Assembly (NCBI GenBank): GCA_012842725.1
Contig: DUSG01000149.1
Location: forward strand, 1-6,206
Direction: 5' to 3'
DNA length: 6,206 nucleotides
Source of the DNA: Clostridiales bacterium
GTDB taxonomy: Bacteria > Bacillota > Clostridia > Lutisporales > Lutisporaceae
Part shown: piece after piece, positions 5,155 through 6,206 of the stretch
Numbering within the stretch: the stretch's first letter is position 1
How the letters are laid out: the number at the start of each line of letters is the position of its first letter
Position numbers and translations under genes: made by a program
Notes under the pieces: generated by a model
Databases searched by the model: none
Told to the model about the DNA's origin: nothing
Seen by the model: the letters and a program-made list of their open reading frames with translations, nothing else

Positions 5155-6206
5155 TTTATTTCACCACCAATATAATCTTTTAAAATTTCCCTTGTCTTTC
5201 CATTATAGCCTACAACTTTATTGCATGTAATCATGGAATTCAAAACCGCTTCTTCTTCACATTCAGCTACTGCTCTGAAAACAATATCTATCTTATCTTC
5301 TCTCAATATTTTCACATCAATAATATCTGCTTCGTGAGAACTTTTTAATACATTTGCAGTAGAAAATGCAATCATTATCTCACCGCTGCCATGTCCTATG
5401 TATGAACCCAGTCTAGCCAATCCGACACCAGCTCTCTTGCAGACTCTTTTCAATTGTCTGCTGCTCATGGGAATATCTGTTGCAATTATAGATATGACAG
5501 AACCCTTATCTTTACAATAATCTGCCTCATGACCTTTTTTATTAATTCTGCTGCCTATTCTGTCTCCGTTTATAGTGAGATCATCCAGTCTGCCATGATT
5601 TGACAATACCAGGACTCCGACCGTATAATCCTTTCCATCAAGCTTTACAATCCTTGATGCAGAGCCTATTCCACCCTTCAGCTGATGGCAACTCATTCCT
5701 TTACCGGCTCCCACGTCTCCTTCTTCAAAATCCACACAAGCTTCCTCAATAGCCTTAAAAACATGTTCCTTCTTAACTGCTCTTATCTGGATATTATTCA
5801 AATAGCTGTCATTGCATTCACATACCACTGGATTTACCGATTCTAGCCTTACATTTTCTTTTTTACATTGTTCTATCATGTATTCCACAACTGCATCATA
5901 AACAAGCCCTACATTCAAAGTGTTGGTCATCGCTATGATGGATTCCAGTGTTCCAAGTTCTTCTATCTGAACTAAGCCAGTGGTCTTGCCGAATCCATTT
6001 AAAACATATGAAGCAGCAATAAATTTATTAGTGAAGATGTTTTCTTTCGAAGGAATAATTACAGTAACACCGGTTTTACTCTCTTCAGTATCAATGGTGC
6101 AGTGACCGACCCTTATTCCATCGACATCAGTGATTTTATTAAGCTTACCCTTTGGAAGCTGACCTATAGAAATTCCATAGTCTTCTATTCTCTTCTGCTT
6201 TATCAT
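5151..6206 (-). CDS. DmpA/P1-family N-terminal-nucleophile aminopeptidase
   Basis: Self-processing aminopeptidase of the DmpA/BapA family (peptidase family S58/P1), 351 residues. Members release N-terminal L-, D- or beta-amino acids. The start MIKQKRIEDYGISIGQLP and the following NKITDVDGIRVGH fit the family's N-terminus. GSVISIIATDIP places the autocleavage site between Gly235 and Ser236, which would make an alpha chain of 235 and a beta chain of 116 residues. Ser236, Ser274 and Glu276 (GSGE) reproduce the spacing of the BapA triad Ser250/Ser288/Glu290. Asn203 (SNHGR) fits the oxyanion-hole Asn. At the place of DmpA Tyr146 (ETYDG) this protein reads ECNDS. No signal peptide is seen. The ATG is the last codon of the window, so the ribosome site, promoter and any upstream gene are invisible. 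It is coupled to the racemase gene by a 4-nt overlap. Substrate class (D or L) is not determined by sequence. Confidence 0.92.
   Translation of the reverse strand: MIKQKRIEDYGISIGQLPKGKLNKITDVDGIRVGHCTIDTEESKTGVTVIIPSKENIFTNKFIAASYVLNGFGKTTGLVQIEELGTLESIIAMTNTLNVGLVYDAVVEYMIEQCKKENVRLESVNPVVCECNDSYLNNIQIRAVKKEHVFKAIEEACVDFEEGDVGAGKGMSCHQLKGGIGSASRIVKLDGKDYTVGVLVLSNHGRLDDLTINGDRIGSRINKKGHEADYCKDKGSVISIIATDIPMSSRQLKRVCKRAGVGLARLGSYIGHGSGEIMIAFSTANVLKSSHEADIIDVKILREDKIDIVFRAVAECEEEAVLNSMITCNKVVGYNGKTREILKDYIGGEIK

Overview
The window is AT-rich and reads as a Clostridia-type (low-GC Firmicutes) chromosome fragment. Codon use favours A/T-ending codons and AGA/ATA. Several starts carry strong AGGAGG-like Shine-Dalgarno sequences, and the Ddl and GntR/aminotransferase proteins have a clostridial look. 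No species can be named from the sequence alone. All six supported genes lie on the minus strand, so transcription runs from high to low coordinates. I see no tRNA, rRNA, CRISPR array, insertion sequence or phage gene.

In transcription order the layout is as follows. (1) 6206-5151: a DmpA/P1-family N-terminal-nucleophile aminopeptidase, whose start codon coincides with the window edge. (2) 5154-4462: an Asp/Glu-racemase-superfamily enzyme, coupled to gene 1 through an ATGA overlap. (3) 4439-3642: a DppA-like M55 zinc D-aminopeptidase, 22 nt further on with its own strong ribosome-binding site. (4) A short regulatory gap holding a 12-bp-arm inverted repeat, then ddl (3530-2625), a D-alanine:D-alanine ligase. 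(5) A gap with a perfect 14-bp-arm palindrome, then a MocR/GabR-type regulator (2551-1082) made of a GntR winged helix fused to an aminotransferase-like domain. It closes in a 7-bp tandem repeat and a strong rho-independent terminator. (6) A separate small membrane-anchored histidine kinase (866-24), with a probable terminator hairpin at the window's left end.

Genes 1-5 share a theme: making, breaking and sensing D-amino acids and D-Ala-D-Ala. DppA-type enzymes hydrolyse D-Ala-D-Ala, while Ddl makes it. The P1 peptidase family includes enzymes that release N-terminal D-residues. The racemase family interconverts L and D forms. A MocR regulator beside ddl recalls DdlR of Brevibacillus, a PLP-binding regulator of ddl. 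The best candidate for an undescribed system is this combined salvage/synthesis cluster with local control. The gaps before ddl and before the regulator gene each hold a palindrome centred on a -10-like hexamer, and they share an AATAGT/ACTATT pair and a TACCATTTT element. That is what an autoregulated, ddl-controlling regulator might leave, but it remains an inference.
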